From DATHVI01 sp035461385 (lineage in GTDB: Bacteria > Actinomycetota > Thermoleophilia > Solirubrobacterales > 70-9), in NCBI GenBank assembly GCA_035461385.1, contig DATHVI010000054.1, forward strand, positions 1-21,000: DNA of 21,000 bases, given 5' to 3'. The translations under genes and the position numbers were made by a program. Positions 20,462 to 21,000 of the stretch are shown here, piece by piece; position 1 is the first letter of the stretch; each line of letters begins with the position of its first letter. The notes beneath the pieces are model-generated. The model was not told where the DNA came from. It saw nothing but the letters and a program-made list of their open reading frames with translations, and ran no database searches.

Positions 20462-21000
20462 CCCGCGCCGCCCGCCGGAGCGACGATCCGCAGCGCCCGG
20501 GGCAGGACCCGCACCGATGCCGGGAGGTCGGTGAGATGCTCGCCGTCGGCATAGACGGCGAACGGCCGGTCGGCCTCGACCCGCACCTCGGCGCCGCGGC
20601 GGACCTCGACCGACTCGATGTCGACGTGGGTGCCCTTGAACACCTTCGGCAGGTTGACGAGGAAGCGCAGCTTGCCGACCGCGCCGGTGGTGACCACGTC
20701 GAGCAGGCCGTCGTCGAGCTCGGCCTCGGGAGCGATGAACATCCCGCCGCCGTAGGCGCGATTGTTCGCGACCGCGACCGAGTAGCCCCTTGCCTCGTGG
20801 CGGTGGCCGTCGATCACGAGCGAAAACCGGGCCGGCTTCCAGGAGGCGAGGGCGCGCAGGGCGGCGTAGGCGTAGACGAGGTTGCCCCGCACCCACTTCG
20901 CCTCGTTCGCGATCCGGTTCGCCACCGAGTCGAAGCCGCAGCTCGCGATCCCGAGGAACCGGCGCCCGTTGACCTCGCCGACGTCGATCTCGCGCACGCT
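20458..21000 (-). CDS. Diacylglycerol/lipid kinase family protein, C-terminal part (5' end outside window)
   Basis: The frame is open to the right edge of the window, so only about the last 180 residues are present. The segments FLGIASCGFDSVANRIAN, YAYAALRAL and VAVANNRAYGGGMFIAPEAELDDGLLDVV are typical of the C-terminal beta-sandwich domain of DagK/YegS-like kinases, followed by the VEADRPFAVYADGE strand. Such enzymes phosphorylate diacylglycerol or other lipids and recycle lipid leftovers of envelope synthesis. The N-terminal ATP-binding GGDGT region lies outside. The stop overlaps the murT start by ATGA, so lipid kinase, MurT, methyltransferase and GatD form one transcript devoted to the envelope. 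Confidence 0.88.
   Translation of the reverse strand, partial: SVREIDVGEVNGRRFLGIASCGFDSVANRIANEAKWVRGNLVYAYAALRALASWKPARFSLVIDGHRHEARGYSVAVANNRAYGGGMFIAPEAELDDGLLDVVTTGAVGKLRFLVNLPKVFKGTHVDIESVEVRRGAEVRVEADRPFAVYADGEHLTDLPASVRVLPRALRIVAPAGGAG

Noticed and set aside
19071..20896. MurT frame extended upstream to 20896, or methyltransferase frame extended to 19337
   Set aside because: Both extensions run through the coding sequence of the upstream gene and lack domain similarity; the ATGA and TTGA overlaps give natural starts.

Overview
The window is a gene-dense, very GC-rich chromosomal segment whose codon third positions are almost always G or C. Gene content and order (ftsK, RodZ-like, cinA, recA-recX, rny, miaB-miaA-dapF, hflX, dut, murT/gatD) point to an actinomycete. 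The presence of RNase Y, DapL and RtcB-archease fits a deep-branching class such as Thermoleophilia (Solirubrobacterales-like) best. The phylum is fairly sure and the class is an inference. I see no phage, insertion sequence, CRISPR array, tRNA or rRNA.

Layout. Plus strand 1-5761: end of the DNA translocase FtsK, a RodZ-like membrane HTH protein, CinA, a YfcE-type phosphoesterase, the 2H RNA phosphoesterase ThpR, RecA and RecX. Then comes a 332-base gap (5762-6093) of lower GC with a promoter-like pair and several hairpins, leading to RNase Y. Plus strand 6094-13425: RNase Y, a membrane-anchored cupredoxin, the tRNA modification pair MiaB-MiaA, DapF, LL-DAP aminotransferase and a DMT-like permease. 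Minus strand 13449-15288: archease then RtcB, an RNA ligase module, divergent from hflX across only 24 bases. Plus strand 15313-17546: HflX, dUTPase and a small membrane protein with a Thr/Glu-repeat tail. Minus strand 17543-21000, read from right to left: a diacylglycerol-kinase-like protein (cut by the window end), MurT, a methyltransferase and GatD. These are tightly coupled, and MurT/GatD amidate the D-Glu of lipid II.

Themes. Several genes act on RNA (ThpR, RNase Y, MiaA/B, RtcB/archease, HflX) and several on peptidoglycan precursors (DapL, DapF, MurT, GatD). At seven starts a TANNNT hexamer lies just 6-9 bases before the start codon with no Shine-Dalgarno in between, which suggests widespread leaderless transcription. 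Genes inside operons use Shine-Dalgarno sites or stop/start overlaps instead.

Most notable points: a DapF homologue with Ser in place of both catalytic Cys; an RNase Y with no membrane anchor and a long structured leader; miaA that seems to start on CTG inside a CTGA overlap; and a methyltransferase gene between murT and gatD. No wholly new multi-gene system is evident; the window is mainly core genome with unusual variants.
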